In this document: positions 8,514-17,465 of the stretch, piece by piece
Layout of the letters: each line of letters begins with the position of its first letter
How positions within the stretch are numbered: position 1 is the first letter of the stretch
NCBI RefSeq assembly: GCF_016741815.1
Contig: NZ_JAERRJ010000013.1
Coordinates: 186,001-250,000, forward strand
Length of the DNA: 64,000 bases
Reading direction: 5' to 3'
DNA from: Nocardia acididurans
Lineage (GTDB): Bacteria > Actinomycetota > Actinomycetes > Mycobacteriales > Mycobacteriaceae
Program-made: the position numbers and the translations under genes
Notes under the pieces: model-generated
Database searches by the model: none
Seen by the model: only the letters and a program-made list of their open reading frames with translations
Told to the model about the DNA's origin: nothing

Positions 8514-9422
8514 CTACGGGTTGCCCTTGATCTCGGACTTGTCGAGGGTCATGTCCATGCCGGGCGGGGCCATGGTGGTGCCCGCCGAAACGACTGTGCG
8601 GCCACCGCGTTTGCGGGTGCGCAGCCACTTCTCGAGGCGGGTCGCCAGCACACTGAGCGCGTAGTTGAGCGCGATCATGATGGCGGCCACGACCAGCAGG
8701 GCCGGGATCGGGTTGTTCAGCGCCGCACCGAGGCGCTGGCCGGAGCGCACGATCTCCAGGTAGCTGATCAGGTAGCCCAGCGCCGAATCCTTCAGGGCCA
8801 CAACCATTTGCGAGACCAGGGCGGGCAGCATGGCGGTGACGGCCTGGGGGAGCAGGATATTCGTCATCACCTGGGACTTGCGCATGCCCAGCGCGACGGC
8901 GGCCTCGTTCTGCCCCCGGGGCAGCGACCGGATACCGGAGCGCACGATCTCGGCGATGACCGACCCGTTGTAGATGGTCAGCGCCGTCACCACCGCCGCC
9001 AGCGACAGCTGCTCGGCGGGGAACACGTTGTACAGCGAGTACACCGCGTACAGGAAGATCATCAGCACCAGCACCGGAATCGCGCGCGCGAATTCCACGA
9101 TGGTGCCGGCCACGATCCGCACGCTGCGGTGATCCGAGAGCCGCAGCACGCCGAAGATCATGCCGAGCACCATGGCCAGCGTGATCGACAGCACCGCGGC
9201 CACAATGGTGCCGCGCAGACCCGGCAGCAGATACGTGGTCCAGATATCGGATTCGATGAACGGCTTCCACTTGGCCGACTCGAACTGGCCCTTGTCGGCG
9301 AAGCCCTGGTAGACGAACCACCCGGCGGCCAGCAGCAGCGCCACCACGAGCACCGAGTAGATGCGGTACCGCACCCGCGCCTTGGGGCCGGGCGCGTCGT
9401 AGAGAACGGATGCAGCGCTCAT
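8514..9422 (-). CDS. gluD: Glutamate ABC transporter permease GluD
   Basis: 302 residues from the ATG at 9422, which overlaps the gluC stop in an ATGA junction. It is a HisM/GlnP-type permease: a leading helix (YSVLVVALLLAAGWFVYQGF), then the core with LRGTIVAAVLSITLAMVLGM and the EAA-type loop NEAAVALGMRKSQVMTNILLP that contacts the ATPase. It pairs with GluC to form the membrane channel for glutamate uptake. The gene order matches the corynebacterial gluABCD operon, which supports the substrate. Confidence 0.88.
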   Translation of the reverse strand: MSAASVLYDAPGPKARVRYRIYSVLVVALLLAAGWFVYQGFADKGQFESAKWKPFIESDIWTTYLLPGLRGTIVAAVLSITLAMVLGMIFGVLRLSDHRSVRIVAGTIVEFARAIPVLVLMIFLYAVYSLYNVFPAEQLSLAAVVTALTIYNGSVIAEIVRSGIRSLPRGQNEAAVALGMRKSQVMTNILLPQAVTAMLPALVSQMVVALKDSALGYLISYLEIVRSGQRLGAALNNPIPALLVVAAIMIALNYALSVLATRLEKWLRTRKRGGRTVVSAGTTMAPPGMDMTLDKSEIKGNP

Positions 9423-10099
9423 CGGGCCACCTCGTATCGCTTTGCCAGCCAACCGAACAGCAGGCCCATGGGCAGGGTCAGGATGATGAAGCCGATGGCG
9501 AAGATGGCGCCGATCTCGATGACCGCCGCCTCCGTCTCGATCATCTTCGCCATCAGGAACGACGCCTCGGCGACGGTGATGGCGGAGGCGATGGTGGAGT
9601 TCTTCGTCAGCGCGATGAGCACGCTGCCCAGCGGCGCGATCACCGCGCGAAAGGCCTGCGGCAGCACCACGAGTCGCAGATTCTGGGTGAAGGTGAACCC
9701 CAGCGAACGCCCCGCCTCGGACTGCCCGAGCGGCACCGTGTTGATACCCGACCGCAGCGACTCACAGACGAAAGCCGCCGTGTAGACGCTCAATCCGAGC
9801 ACCGCGAAGCGGAAGTTGTTCTCCATCAGCGATGTCGGCCCGGCTCCCGCGAGCCGCAGCCCGAGCGAGGTGTACAGGCCGATCTGGCAGAACACGATGA
9901 TGAGCGTCAGCGGAGTGTTGCGGAAGACGGTGACGTACGCCGTGCCGAACCACCGCGCGATGGGTATCGGCGACACCCGCATCGCGGCGATGACGGTGCC
10001 CAGGATCAGCGCCAGCACCGCCGAATAGGCCGTCAGTTTGATGGTCAGCCAGAAGGCGTCGACCAATTGGTCGTCGTATTGCGAGATCAAGTCGAACAC
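9419..10099 (-). CDS. gluC: Glutamate ABC transporter permease GluC
   Basis: 226 residues, starting at GTG. It has five membrane segments and the polar amino-acid permease signatures FWLTIKLTAYSAVLALILGT and, in the EAA loop, QSEAGRSLGFTFTQNLRLVV. The next gene, gluD, begins inside its stop codon, so the two permeases are translationally coupled and made in equal amounts. A strong hairpin at 10131-10158 separates it from gluB. Confidence 0.88.
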   Translation of the reverse strand: MFDLISQYDDQLVDAFWLTIKLTAYSAVLALILGTVIAAMRVSPIPIARWFGTAYVTVFRNTPLTLIIVFCQIGLYTSLGLRLAGAGPTSLMENNFRFAVLGLSVYTAAFVCESLRSGINTVPLGQSEAGRSLGFTFTQNLRLVVLPQAFRAVIAPLGSVLIALTKNSTIASAITVAEASFLMAKMIETEAAVIEIGAIFAIGFIILTLPMGLLFGWLAKRYEVAR

Positions 10100-10130
10100 G
10101 GCGGACGTACTCCTCCGATCACAATCCGGG

Positions 10131-10158
10131 GCGGGACGGGAGCGAACTCCCGTCCCGC
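10131..10158 (-). terminator. Intra-operon hairpin between gluB and gluC
   Basis: A perfect 12-bp inverted repeat (10131-10142 with 10147-10158) with a CGAA loop and no T-run. Its position after the binding-protein gene and before the permeases is typical of attenuating or RNA-stabilising hairpins that allow more binding protein than permease. Confidence 0.6.
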
Positions 10159-10167
10159 GCGGTCAGC

Positions 10168-10995
10168 TCAGTACCGGTCCACCGTGGGCGGGGTGGGCAC
10201 CTGGAAACCGGCTCCGGCGAAGTTCTTCTCGATCGCCGCCTTCCACGCGCCGGAGGTGATCATCTCCGTGATGGCGTCGTTGATCTTGCCGCGAATCTCG
10301 GTGTCGCCCTTCTTCACACCGATGCCGTACTTCTCGGTGGTGAACGGTTCACCGACGACCTTGAACACGCCCGGCTGCTGCGCCGCGAAACCGGCCAGAA
10401 TGGTGCCGTCGGTGGTCATGGCGTCCACCGCGCCCGACTTCAGACCCTCCAGGCACAGCGAGTAGGTGTCGTAGGTCTGCAGCTGGGTGTCCTTGAAGTT
10501 GTTCTCGATGTTCTGCGCCGGGGTGGAACCCTTGGCCGAGCACACCGTCTTGCCCTTGATGTCGTCCTTGCCGTTGATGGTGGTGTTGTCCGCACGCACC
10601 AGCAGCTGCTGACCGGTCACGAAGTAGGGACCGGCGAAGTCGACCTTCTCCTTGCGCTTGTCGTTGATCGAGTAGGTGCCGACGATGTAGTCGACCTGCC
10701 CGTTCTGGATCAGCGTCTCGCGGTTCGGGGTGGGGGCCTCCACGAACTTGATGCCGTCGGCCTGCACGCCCAGCTTCTCGGCCACGTATTTGGCGACGTC
10801 CACGTCGAAACCGCTGTAGCTGCCGTCCGAATTCTGCAGGCCCATGCCCGGCTGATCGAACTTGATGCCGATGGTCAGCTTGCCGGAAGCGGCGTTCTCG
10901 CTGGCCGACTTGTCGCTCCCGCCACCACAGGCCGTGACGGCCACGGCTAGGGCGACCGCTCCGACGGCGGCGCGGAGCGCTTTGTTGATCCTCAT
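10168..10995 (-). CDS. gluB: Glutamate-binding lipoprotein GluB
   Basis: 275 residues. A lipoprotein signal ends in VTACGG (Cys23). The mature part is a type II bacterial solute-binding (SBP_bac_3) domain: GIKFDQPGMGLQ, SGFDVDVAKYVAEKLG, VDYIVGTYSINDKRKEKVDF and DAMTTDGTILAGFA. It captures glutamate (and possibly related acids) outside the membrane and hands it to GluCD. It follows the ATPase gene gluA by 36 bases on the same strand. Confidence 0.9.
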   Translation of the reverse strand: MRINKALRAAVGAVALAVAVTACGGGSDKSASENAASGKLTIGIKFDQPGMGLQNSDGSYSGFDVDVAKYVAEKLGVQADGIKFVEAPTPNRETLIQNGQVDYIVGTYSINDKRKEKVDFAGPYFVTGQQLLVRADNTTINGKDDIKGKTVCSAKGSTPAQNIENNFKDTQLQTYDTYSLCLEGLKSGAVDAMTTDGTILAGFAAQQPGVFKVVGEPFTTEKYGIGVKKGDTEIRGKINDAITEMITSGAWKAAIEKNFAGAGFQVPTPPTVDRY

Positions 10996-11032
10996 CGAGT
11001 GTGTCCTCTTCTCTCGGGAATTCAGATGACTG

Positions 11033-11836
11033 TCAGTGGCTGAGGATCTTGCCGAGGAAATCCTTGGCGCGATCCGATTTCGGGGCGGTGAAGAACGAAT
11101 CCGGGTCGGTGTCCTCGACGATCTGGCCCTCGGCCATGAACAGCACCCGGTTTCCGGCGCGGCGCGCGAAACCCATCTCGTGGGTGACCACGACCATGGT
11201 CATGCCGTCCTTGGCCAGCTGCACCATCACCTCGAGCACCTCGGACACCATTTCCGGGTCGAGGGCGGAGGTGGGCTCGTCGAACAGCATCACCTTCGGA
11301 TTCATGGCCAGCGCTCGCGCGATCGCCACTCGCTGCTGCTGTCCGCCGGACAGCTGCGCCGGATACTTCTCGGCCTGATTGGCGATGCCGACCCGCTCCA
11401 GCAGTTCCATGGCACGAGCCTTCGCCTGGGCCTTATCGGTTTTGCGCACCTTCACCGGCGCGAGCATCACGTTCTCGAGAATGGTCTTGTGGGCGAACAG
11501 GTTGAACGACTGGAACACCATGCCCACGTCGGCGCGCAGTTTCGCGAGCGCCCGGCCCTCGTCCGGCAGTTGCACACCGTCCACGGCGATGGTGCCGGAG
11601 TCGATGGTCTCGAGCCGGTTGATGGTGCGGCACAGGGTCGATTTACCCGACCCCGACGGGCCCACCACGATCACGACCTGCCCCCGGGGCACTTCGAGAT
11701 TGATGTCCTGCAACACATGCAGTGCGCCGAAATGCTTGTCCACATTCCGCATCGAGATCATCGGTGCGGCCGTGTCCTTCGGTGCGGCGTCGTCCTGGGG
11801 TACGGATTTGTCCAGGGGTACGGCAGCGTCGGTCAT
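11033..11836 (-). CDS. gluA: Glutamate ABC transporter ATP-binding protein GluA
   Basis: 267 residues from the ATG at 11836; the frame extends further upstream but those residues are not family-like. Walker A is GPSGSGKST, the Q-loop lies in VGMVFQSFNLF, the ABC signature is LSGGQQQR, Walker B ends in VMLFDEPTSALD, and the H-loop is VVTHEMGFA. A short Asp/Ala/Pro-rich lead of about 25 residues precedes the domain. It energises uptake through GluCD and is first in the operon. About 180 bases separate its start from the divergent miaB. Confidence 0.92.
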   Translation of the reverse strand: MTDAAVPLDKSVPQDDAAPKDTAAPMISMRNVDKHFGALHVLQDINLEVPRGQVVIVVGPSGSGKSTLCRTINRLETIDSGTIAVDGVQLPDEGRALAKLRADVGMVFQSFNLFAHKTILENVMLAPVKVRKTDKAQAKARAMELLERVGIANQAEKYPAQLSGGQQQRVAIARALAMNPKVMLFDEPTSALDPEMVSEVLEVMVQLAKDGMTMVVVTHEMGFARRAGNRVLFMAEGQIVEDTDPDSFFTAPKSDRAKDFLGKILSH

Positions 11837-12005
11837 GACCAGTGACCTTAGACAGAACGTGCCCGAATTGCTCGTCTTTGGTCTTCGCAGCGCCACTGTG
11901 CCTCGACTCGACACCCCGCCGTAACCCTCGGTTGACGGCACAGTGATACGAGAGACCCAGGTCACCGTGCACCGATGCCTTTTATGGCTGCCGGGCGCGA
12001 CCGAT

Positions 12006-12020
12006 TACCCTGGTTGGGTG
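12006..12020 (+). promoter_or_regulatory. -10 element and leaderless GTG start of miaB
   Basis: TACCCT at 12006-12011 fits TANNNT, and the GTG at 12018 begins six bases after it, where transcription would be expected to start. No Shine-Dalgarno sequence is visible. This suggests a leaderless mRNA; it is an inference from spacing. Confidence 0.5.
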
Positions 12021-13583
12021 AATTCGTTGGGGCAGGTTTCAGCACGTGGCGCGGCAGAACTCGAGGACGCCCGGACCTACGAGGTTCGGACGTACGGCTG
12101 CCAGATGAATGTGCACGACTCCGAACGGCTTTCGGGCCTGCTCGAGGACGCCGGCTACGTGAAGGCAACCCCGGGCTCGACCGCGGATCTGGTCGTCTTC
12201 AACACCTGCGCGGTGCGCGAGAACGCCGACAACAAGCTGTACGGCACCCTCGGGCATCTCGCGCCCATCAAGGCCGACCGGCCCGGCATGCAGATCGCCG
12301 TCGGCGGCTGCCTCGCCCAGAAGGACCGCGACACCGTCGTGAAGAAGGCCCCCTGGGTGGACGTGGTGTTCGGCACCCACAACATCGGCTCGCTGCCGGT
12401 GCTGCTGGAGCGGGCCCGCCACAATGAGGAAGCCCAGGTCGAGATCATCGAATCGCTGGAGGCGTTCCCCTCCACGCTGCCCGCCAAGCGCGAATCCGCG
12501 TACGCGGGCTGGGTGTCGATCTCGGTGGGCTGCAACAACACCTGCACCTTCTGCATCGTGCCGGCACTGCGCGGCAAGGAGGTCGACCGCCGGCCCGGTG
12601 ACGTGCTGGCCGAGGTGCAGGCGCTGGTCGAGCAGGGCGTCATGGAGGTGACGCTGCTCGGGCAGAACGTGAACTCCTACGGCGTCTCCTTCGCCGACCC
12701 GACCGAACCGCGCGATCGGGGCGCGTTCGCGAAGCTGCTGCGTGCCTGCGGGAACATCGAGGGGCTCGAGCGCGTGCGCTTCACCTCCCCGCATCCGGCC
12801 GAGTTCACCGACGACGTCATCGAGGCCATGGCCGAGACGCCGAACGTGTGCCCGCAGCTGCACATGCCGTTGCAGTCGGGGTCGGACCGCGTGCTCAAGG
12901 CCATGAAGCGGTCCTACCGCAAGGCCAAGTACCTGGGCATCATCGAGAAGGTGCGCGCCGCCATGCCGCACGCCGCCATCACCACCGACATCATCGTCGG
13001 CTTCCCCGGGGAGACCGAGGAGGATTTCCAGGAGACCCTGGACGTGGTGCGCCAGGCGCGGTTCACCAGCGCCTACACCTTCCAGTACTCGATCCGGCCC
13101 GGCACGCCCGCCGCGGACATGCCCGACCAGCTGCCGAAAGCGGTCGTGCAGGAGCGCTACATGCGTCTGATCGCCCTCCAGGAGCAGGTATCTCTGGAGG
13201 CGAATCAGGAACTCATCGGCACCGAGGTCGAACTCCTCGTCGCCGAGAGCAGCGCGGGCAAGAAGAACGCCGCCACCGCGCGCATGTCCGGCCGTGCCCG
13301 CGACGGCCGCCTGGTGCACTTCCGGCCGCCGGTCGACCCGGCCCCCGGCACCGAGATCCGCCCCGGCGACCTCATCACCGTCGACATCACCGAGGCGGCC
13401 CCGCACCACCTCATCGCCGACAGCGAAGTCCGCAACCACCGTCGCACCAAGGCCGGTGACGCCAGCGAACGCGGCATCACCCCGAAGACGGCCCCCATCG
13501 GCGTCGGCCTCGGCCTGCCGCGCATCGGCGCGCCCGCCCCGGAACCGGTTGCCTCCGGCTGCGGTTCGAGCGGCTGCTCCTGA
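12018..13583 (+). CDS. miaB: tRNA-2-methylthio-N6-dimethylallyladenosine synthase MiaB
   Basis: 521 residues from GTG 12018, close to mycobacterial MiaB (about 512); an ATG at 11943 would lie before the putative -10. The UPF0004 domain starts at YEVRTYGCQMNVHDSERL, followed by the second cluster cysteines in FNTCAVRE and VGGCLAQK. The radical-SAM motif is CNNTCTFC (CxxxCxxC). The C terminus carries a TRAM-like region and ends in a Cys-containing CGSSGCS tail. It adds a methylthio group to i6A37 of tRNAs, acting after MiaA, which is encoded about 4.7 kb downstream. Confidence 0.96.
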   Translation: MNSLGQVSARGAAELEDARTYEVRTYGCQMNVHDSERLSGLLEDAGYVKATPGSTADLVVFNTCAVRENADNKLYGTLGHLAPIKADRPGMQIAVGGCLAQKDRDTVVKKAPWVDVVFGTHNIGSLPVLLERARHNEEAQVEIIESLEAFPSTLPAKRESAYAGWVSISVGCNNTCTFCIVPALRGKEVDRRPGDVLAEVQALVEQGVMEVTLLGQNVNSYGVSFADPTEPRDRGAFAKLLRACGNIEGLERVRFTSPHPAEFTDDVIEAMAETPNVCPQLHMPLQSGSDRVLKAMKRSYRKAKYLGIIEKVRAAMPHAAITTDIIVGFPGETEEDFQETLDVVRQARFTSAYTFQYSIRPGTPAADMPDQLPKAVVQERYMRLIALQEQVSLEANQELIGTEVELLVAESSAGKKNAATARMSGRARDGRLVHFRPPVDPAPGTEIRPGDLITVDITEAAPHHLIADSEVRNHRRTKAGDASERGITPKTAPIGVGLGLPRIGAPAPEPVASGCGSSGCS

Positions 13584-13726
13584 CCGTGATGCGGGTGCCG
13601 TTCAACGACGCTGTGTAGGAGTCCGGTACCGTCGCGGTGGCCGGACCGTGCCGCAGCAGCCTGGACCCGCAGCGCGTGAGCCCGGACCCACCCAGCATCA
13701 CGCCGCGTGAGTGAGGACCGAAGCGA

Positions 13727-14449
13727 ATGACCGAGAAGGATCCCACCAGCCCGGACGACGCGCACGGTCAGGCCGAAGCCGCGGCCGGGCCGACTGCGGA
13801 CGCGGGAACCGGAGCAGCACAGGATGATTCGGCGTCGGAGCAGACGCCCGAAGCGAACGAGGAGAGTATGAAGGCGGCCGAGGACAGCAAGGACTTCGAT
13901 CAGTTCCGCTCGGAACTCGAGGCCGTGGAACGCAAGATCGCCGGGGAGATCGACCCGGGCGTGCGCGCCATGGTGGTCGCCGGCGCGGTGTTCCTGCTGC
14001 TGTTCTCGCTGGTGCTGCCGCATGCCGGGGCCGCACGCGGATTCGATGTGCTGCTGTACGACTCGGTCGCCGTGGACGAGCACATCGGGCTGCCGTCCCG
14101 CGTATTCGTGTGGTTCACCGTTGTTTTCGGTATCGGCTTCTCGCTGCTGGCGCTCATGACCCGCCGCTGGGCGCTGGCGTGGATCGCGGTGGCCGGGTCC
14201 GCCATCGCCAGCGTGTTCGGCGTGTTCTCCATCTGGCACCGGCAGACCCCGGGCCTGGGCAACTACCAGGGCGCGGGCCCCGGCCCCGGACTGATCCTGG
14301 CCACCATCGCCATCATGGTGCTCACCTTCCACTGGGTGCGCGTGGTGTGGAGCCGCACCGCCGTCCACCTCGCCGCCGAGGAGCAGCGCCGCAATGCCGC
14401 CGCCCAGGCCGAGGAGCACGACCGCAAGCGCCTCTTCGGCGAGCACTGA
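13727..14449 (+). CDS. Conserved transmembrane protein (Rv2732c-like by position)
   Basis: 240 residues. The first ~60 are acidic and low in complexity (Asp, Glu, Ala, Thr). Four to five hydrophobic segments follow, including MVVAGAVFLLLFSLVLPHAG, FVWFTVVFGIGFSLLAL and LILATIAIMVLTFHWVRVVW. The tail is a charged helix (EEQRRNAAAQAEEHDRKR) likely in the cytoplasm. The gene directly after miaB in mycobacteria encodes a conserved membrane protein in the same position, which is the main support for homology. The function is unknown. Confidence 0.7.
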   Translation: MTEKDPTSPDDAHGQAEAAAGPTADAGTGAAQDDSASEQTPEANEESMKAAEDSKDFDQFRSELEAVERKIAGEIDPGVRAMVVAGAVFLLLFSLVLPHAGAARGFDVLLYDSVAVDEHIGLPSRVFVWFTVVFGIGFSLLALMTRRWALAWIAVAGSAIASVFGVFSIWHRQTPGLGNYQGAGPGPGLILATIAIMVLTFHWVRVVWSRTAVHLAAEEQRRNAAAQAEEHDRKRLFGEH

Positions 14450-14462
14450 TCGCTTCGCGCAG

Positions 14463-14504
14463 CGGCCCGGCGGCACCGGAACTCCGGTGCCGCCGGGCCG
14501 TTTT
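14463..14504. terminator. Rho-independent terminator
   Basis: A perfect 17-bp hairpin (14463-14479 with 14484-14500) with an AACT loop, followed by TTTTCGTT. It ends the 13727-14449 transcript and faces a convergent gene whose stop is at 14508. Confidence 0.85.
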
Positions 14505-14507
14505 CGT

Positions 14508-15293
14508 TCAGCCGCGCCCGAGGATGTAGTCGCCGAGCAGGTCGTACTCCTGCGCGTCGATCCCGTCGTCGATCGGGACCGCCACCGCGACCGTCCCCTC
14601 CTCCTCGCCGACGAACAGGCCCGGATCATTGCAGTCGGCGAACCCGATCGCATCGATCCCCGCCTGTGCGGCCCCACCACACCAACCGTGATCGGCCACC
14701 ACGAGATCCGGCAGCGGCTCCCCGCGTTCGGCCAGCTCACCCAGCGCCAAGCGGATCGGCTGCGCGGAATGGGTGTGCATCGGCCCGGTCAGCGCGGTCA
14801 ACGCCGCGACGTCGTCGACATAGCGGATCTCGAGCTGCTGCCAGCCGAACTTGGTGTAGTCCTCGTAGCCCAGCCCGGTCCCGGCCTCCACCACCGTGCC
14901 GCCGGCCTCGCGCAATGCGGCGGCCAGCTGCTGGTAGAGCCGCCGCAGCGTCCGCGGATGCCCGGTGGCGAACAGCACCCGCTGGCGTTCCCGCAGCGCT
15001 TTGTCGAACCGCGCGGCATACCGATCGAGCGCGTCGGCGGTGAGTTCGGGATCGATGGTGTCGACACCGCGCCGATAGTTGAGCCGGGGATTCACCCCCA
15101 CCTTGCGCACCATGAGGTCGAGCACCTCGTCCGGCGACCAGCGCATGCCGAGGTCCAGCCCGAAATGATAGTGCTCGTCACCGCGCGCCAGCCGCGCGTA
15201 ATGCTCGAGATTGTTCTCCCGGGGTGTGGCCACCGGCCCGGCCATCCGAGTCGCCAGCAGGTGCTCGATCAAGGTCTTCCGGTCAGGTGCCAT
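14508..15293 (-). CDS. Conserved actinobacterial protein, putative phosphatase
   Basis: 261 residues from the ATG at 15293; the longer frame to 15650 runs through a non-coding stretch and the next gene in another frame. Distinctive blocks are LFATGHPRTLRRLYQQLAAA, EAGTGLGYEDYTKFGWQQLE, LPDLVVADHGWCGGAAQAGI and GFADCNDPGLFVGE, ending in VAVAVPIDDGI. These resemble an actinobacterial family I remember being labelled phosphatase, but no classical catalytic motif is obvious, so the activity is uncertain. The acidic and His residues in VADHGW and FADCNDP could bind metal. Confidence 0.6.
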   Translation of the reverse strand: MAPDRKTLIEHLLATRMAGPVATPRENNLEHYARLARGDEHYHFGLDLGMRWSPDEVLDLMVRKVGVNPRLNYRRGVDTIDPELTADALDRYAARFDKALRERQRVLFATGHPRTLRRLYQQLAAALREAGGTVVEAGTGLGYEDYTKFGWQQLEIRYVDDVAALTALTGPMHTHSAQPIRLALGELAERGEPLPDLVVADHGWCGGAAQAGIDAIGFADCNDPGLFVGEEEGTVAVAVPIDDGIDAQEYDLLGDYILGRG

Positions 15294-15373
15294 GAATTCG
15301 AGCTTAGCGACGCCGTGGATATCCGCGCGCCGACCTGAGGAGGCGCGAAAACCGTTGCGGCGGATCGTCGATG

Positions 15374-15679
15374 CTATTCGAGGGTCATGCCGATGAGCAT
15401 GATTGTGCCGTAAAGGACGGGGATGACGCCGAATCCGATCAGGAACCAGGATTCCCCGATATCGATTCCGGTGCGCCGCATGCGAATTCCCCGGAATGTG
15501 ACGCAGAGCAGCCAGATGGCCAGCGCACAGATCGGCCCGAACGCGACGGCCCAGAAGAAGAACAGCGGGGCGAGAGCGAGGACCAGCGCGATGGTCATCG
15601 CTGTCCCGGCGAGCAATCCCAGTGTCAGGCGTCCCGCATAGCGCAGCCAATTCGGTGCGGCGGCGATATCGCAGTGCAT
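15374..15679 (-). CDS. Small integral membrane protein
   Basis: 101 residues from an ATG at 15679 with a purine-rich AAGGGGG upstream. It has three hydrophobic segments: LTLGLLAGTAMTIALVLALA, PLFFFWAVAFGPICALAIWL and SWFLIGFGVIPVLYGTIMLI. The loop between the second and third is basic (FRGIRMRRTGIDIG). No family is recognised. The long upstream frame to 15901 is not supported by a ribosome site. Confidence 0.6.
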   Translation of the reverse strand: MHCDIAAAPNWLRYAGRLTLGLLAGTAMTIALVLALAPLFFFWAVAFGPICALAIWLLCVTFRGIRMRRTGIDIGESWFLIGFGVIPVLYGTIMLIGMTLE

Positions 15680-15861
15680 GGATGGACCCCCTTCGGCGGC
15701 AGCTACCCCCGAAGGGAGCTTATCGCTCGAATTCAGCCGCGTCGGGGTGACTTCCAGCACCGAGGTGCTCGGTCGCGGCGAAGTGAACTGCCGGTACCGA
15801 CGTGGTTGGCGGTCCGGCCGCAGCGGATCAATCGCCGCGGCCGGACCGACAGTGAATCCGG

Positions 15862-17289
15862 TCAGCGCTGGCTGACCGCGCCCTCGGCGGCTTCGGCCCA
15901 TTCACGCCACTGCTTGGCCTGTTCCAGGGCCTTTTCGGCGTCGCGGGTCTTGCCCGCGGCCTGGGCCTTGGCGGCCTGTTCCTCGAATTGCGCCACACGC
16001 TCGCGGAACTGGGCGGCGCGGGCCATGGCTTCCGGGTCGCTGCGACGCCACTGGGCGTCGACCGCGTCGCGGACCCGCTTCTCGATGCTGCGCAGGCGGG
16101 CTTCCAGGTCATGGATGCGTTCGCGCGGGACCTTGCCGATGGCGTCCCACTTCTCCTGGAGTTCACGCAGGCCCGCGCGGGCGGCGTCCAATCCGGCCTC
16201 GGGGTCGAGGTTCTCGTAGGCGCGCAGCAGTTCTTCCTTGGCCGTGGCGTTGTGCTCGAATTCGGCGTCCCGCTCGGAGGCCGCGGAGTTGCGGGCCGCG
16301 AAGAAGATGTCCTGGGCGGCCTTGAAGCGCCGCCACAGCTGCTCATCGGCTTCGCGGGGGGCGCGACCGGCGGCTTTCCACTCGGTGAGCAGGTCGCGGA
16401 AGATCGCGGCCGTGCCGGACCAGTCGGTGGAACCGGACAGTTCCTCGGCGCGCACGCACAGTTCTTCCTTGCGCGTCTTGGCCGAGGCGCGTTCGCGGTC
16501 GAGTTCGGCGAAGTGCGCGCCGCGGCGGCGGTTGAAGGCTTCGCGGGCCTTGGAGAAGCGCCGCCACAGGGCGTCGTCGACCTTGCGGTCCACGCCGCGA
16601 ATGGTCTTCCACTCGTCGAGGATCTCGCGCAGCCGGTCGCCGGCGGCCTTCCACTGGGTGGATTCGGCGGCGATCTGCTCGGCCTCGGCAGCCAGGGCTT
16701 CTTTGCGCTCGGTTTGCTCGTGCCGGGTGCGTTCCTTCTCCTCCTTGGCGTGCGCGGCCGCCTCGTCGGAGTGCTCGATGATGGCCTGCAGGCGGGTCTT
16801 CAGGCCGTCGATATCGCCGATGACGGCCGCTTCGGGCAATGTTTCGGCAAGCGCGGTGGCGGCGGCTTTGGTCTTGCGGGCGTCGGTGCCGGCGGCCAGG
16901 CGGGCCTCCAGCAGCGCCACCTCGGTGGCCAGGTCGTCGAAGCGGCGGCCGAAGTGCGCGAGGCCCTCGGCGGCGTCACCGGCCTGCCATGATCCGATAA
17001 CCCGTTCGCCCTCCGCGGTTTTCACCCACGCGGTACCGTCCTCGTCGACCCGGCCCCACTGGCTGGGGTCGCTGACGGTCGGCACCACGACCGGATGCGG
17101 ATGCTGTTGGGCCGCTGGGCCGGGCGCGGGTTTGTGCGCGTGCGGCTTGGGGGATTCGGGTTTCCGGCCTGTTGCGCCGGGACGCGGTCCTGCGGCGGCT
17201 GCCGGGGAGGGTCGTGCGGCGGCGCCGGGCACAGGCGTCGGGGTCGACTCCGGGTGGGTAGCCTTCTCGTTTCCGCTGTTCTCGGTCAT
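15862..17289 (-). CDS. DUF349 domain protein (Rv2731-like)
   Basis: 475 residues. The first ~65 are Pro/Ala/Gly-rich. The rest is a string of DUF349 repeats, each a charged three-helix coiled coil with a Trp-centred core: LREILDEWKTIRGVDRKVDDALWRRFSKAREAF is split here across repeats, with further copies around LLTEWKAAGRAPREADEQLW and ELQEKWDAIGKVPRERIHDL. It is expected in the cytoplasm and acts through coiled-coil contacts. Its role is unknown, although DUF349 proteins have been linked to stress and RNA-related functions. The position beside miaA matches Rv2731 in mycobacteria. Confidence 0.85.
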   Translation of the reverse strand: MTENSGNEKATHPESTPTPVPGAAARPSPAAAAGPRPGATGRKPESPKPHAHKPAPGPAAQQHPHPVVVPTVSDPSQWGRVDEDGTAWVKTAEGERVIGSWQAGDAAEGLAHFGRRFDDLATEVALLEARLAAGTDARKTKAAATALAETLPEAAVIGDIDGLKTRLQAIIEHSDEAAAHAKEEKERTRHEQTERKEALAAEAEQIAAESTQWKAAGDRLREILDEWKTIRGVDRKVDDALWRRFSKAREAFNRRRGAHFAELDRERASAKTRKEELCVRAEELSGSTDWSGTAAIFRDLLTEWKAAGRAPREADEQLWRRFKAAQDIFFAARNSAASERDAEFEHNATAKEELLRAYENLDPEAGLDAARAGLRELQEKWDAIGKVPRERIHDLEARLRSIEKRVRDAVDAQWRRSDPEAMARAAQFRERVAQFEEQAAKAQAAGKTRDAEKALEQAKQWREWAEAAEGAVSQR

Positions 17290-17465
17290 TGCTCCTCGTC
17301 CCTGCCGCGCGTCACGGCTGCCTGGTTACGCCCTAGCTTCATCCCACTAGCACATCCCATTCAACCAGGCTGGGTGGGGAAATGCTGTCTTTGAGGCAGC
17401 TTCTTCTCGCGCGGCGATCGGGCGGGGTGGGGCTGGTGAGGTGCGTTAGCGCTACGGTTGACGGC

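Noticed and set aside
8080..9321. A 413-residue DUF1801 protein
   Set aside because: The extra N-terminal residues are a shadow of gluD; the ATG at 8511 fits the family.
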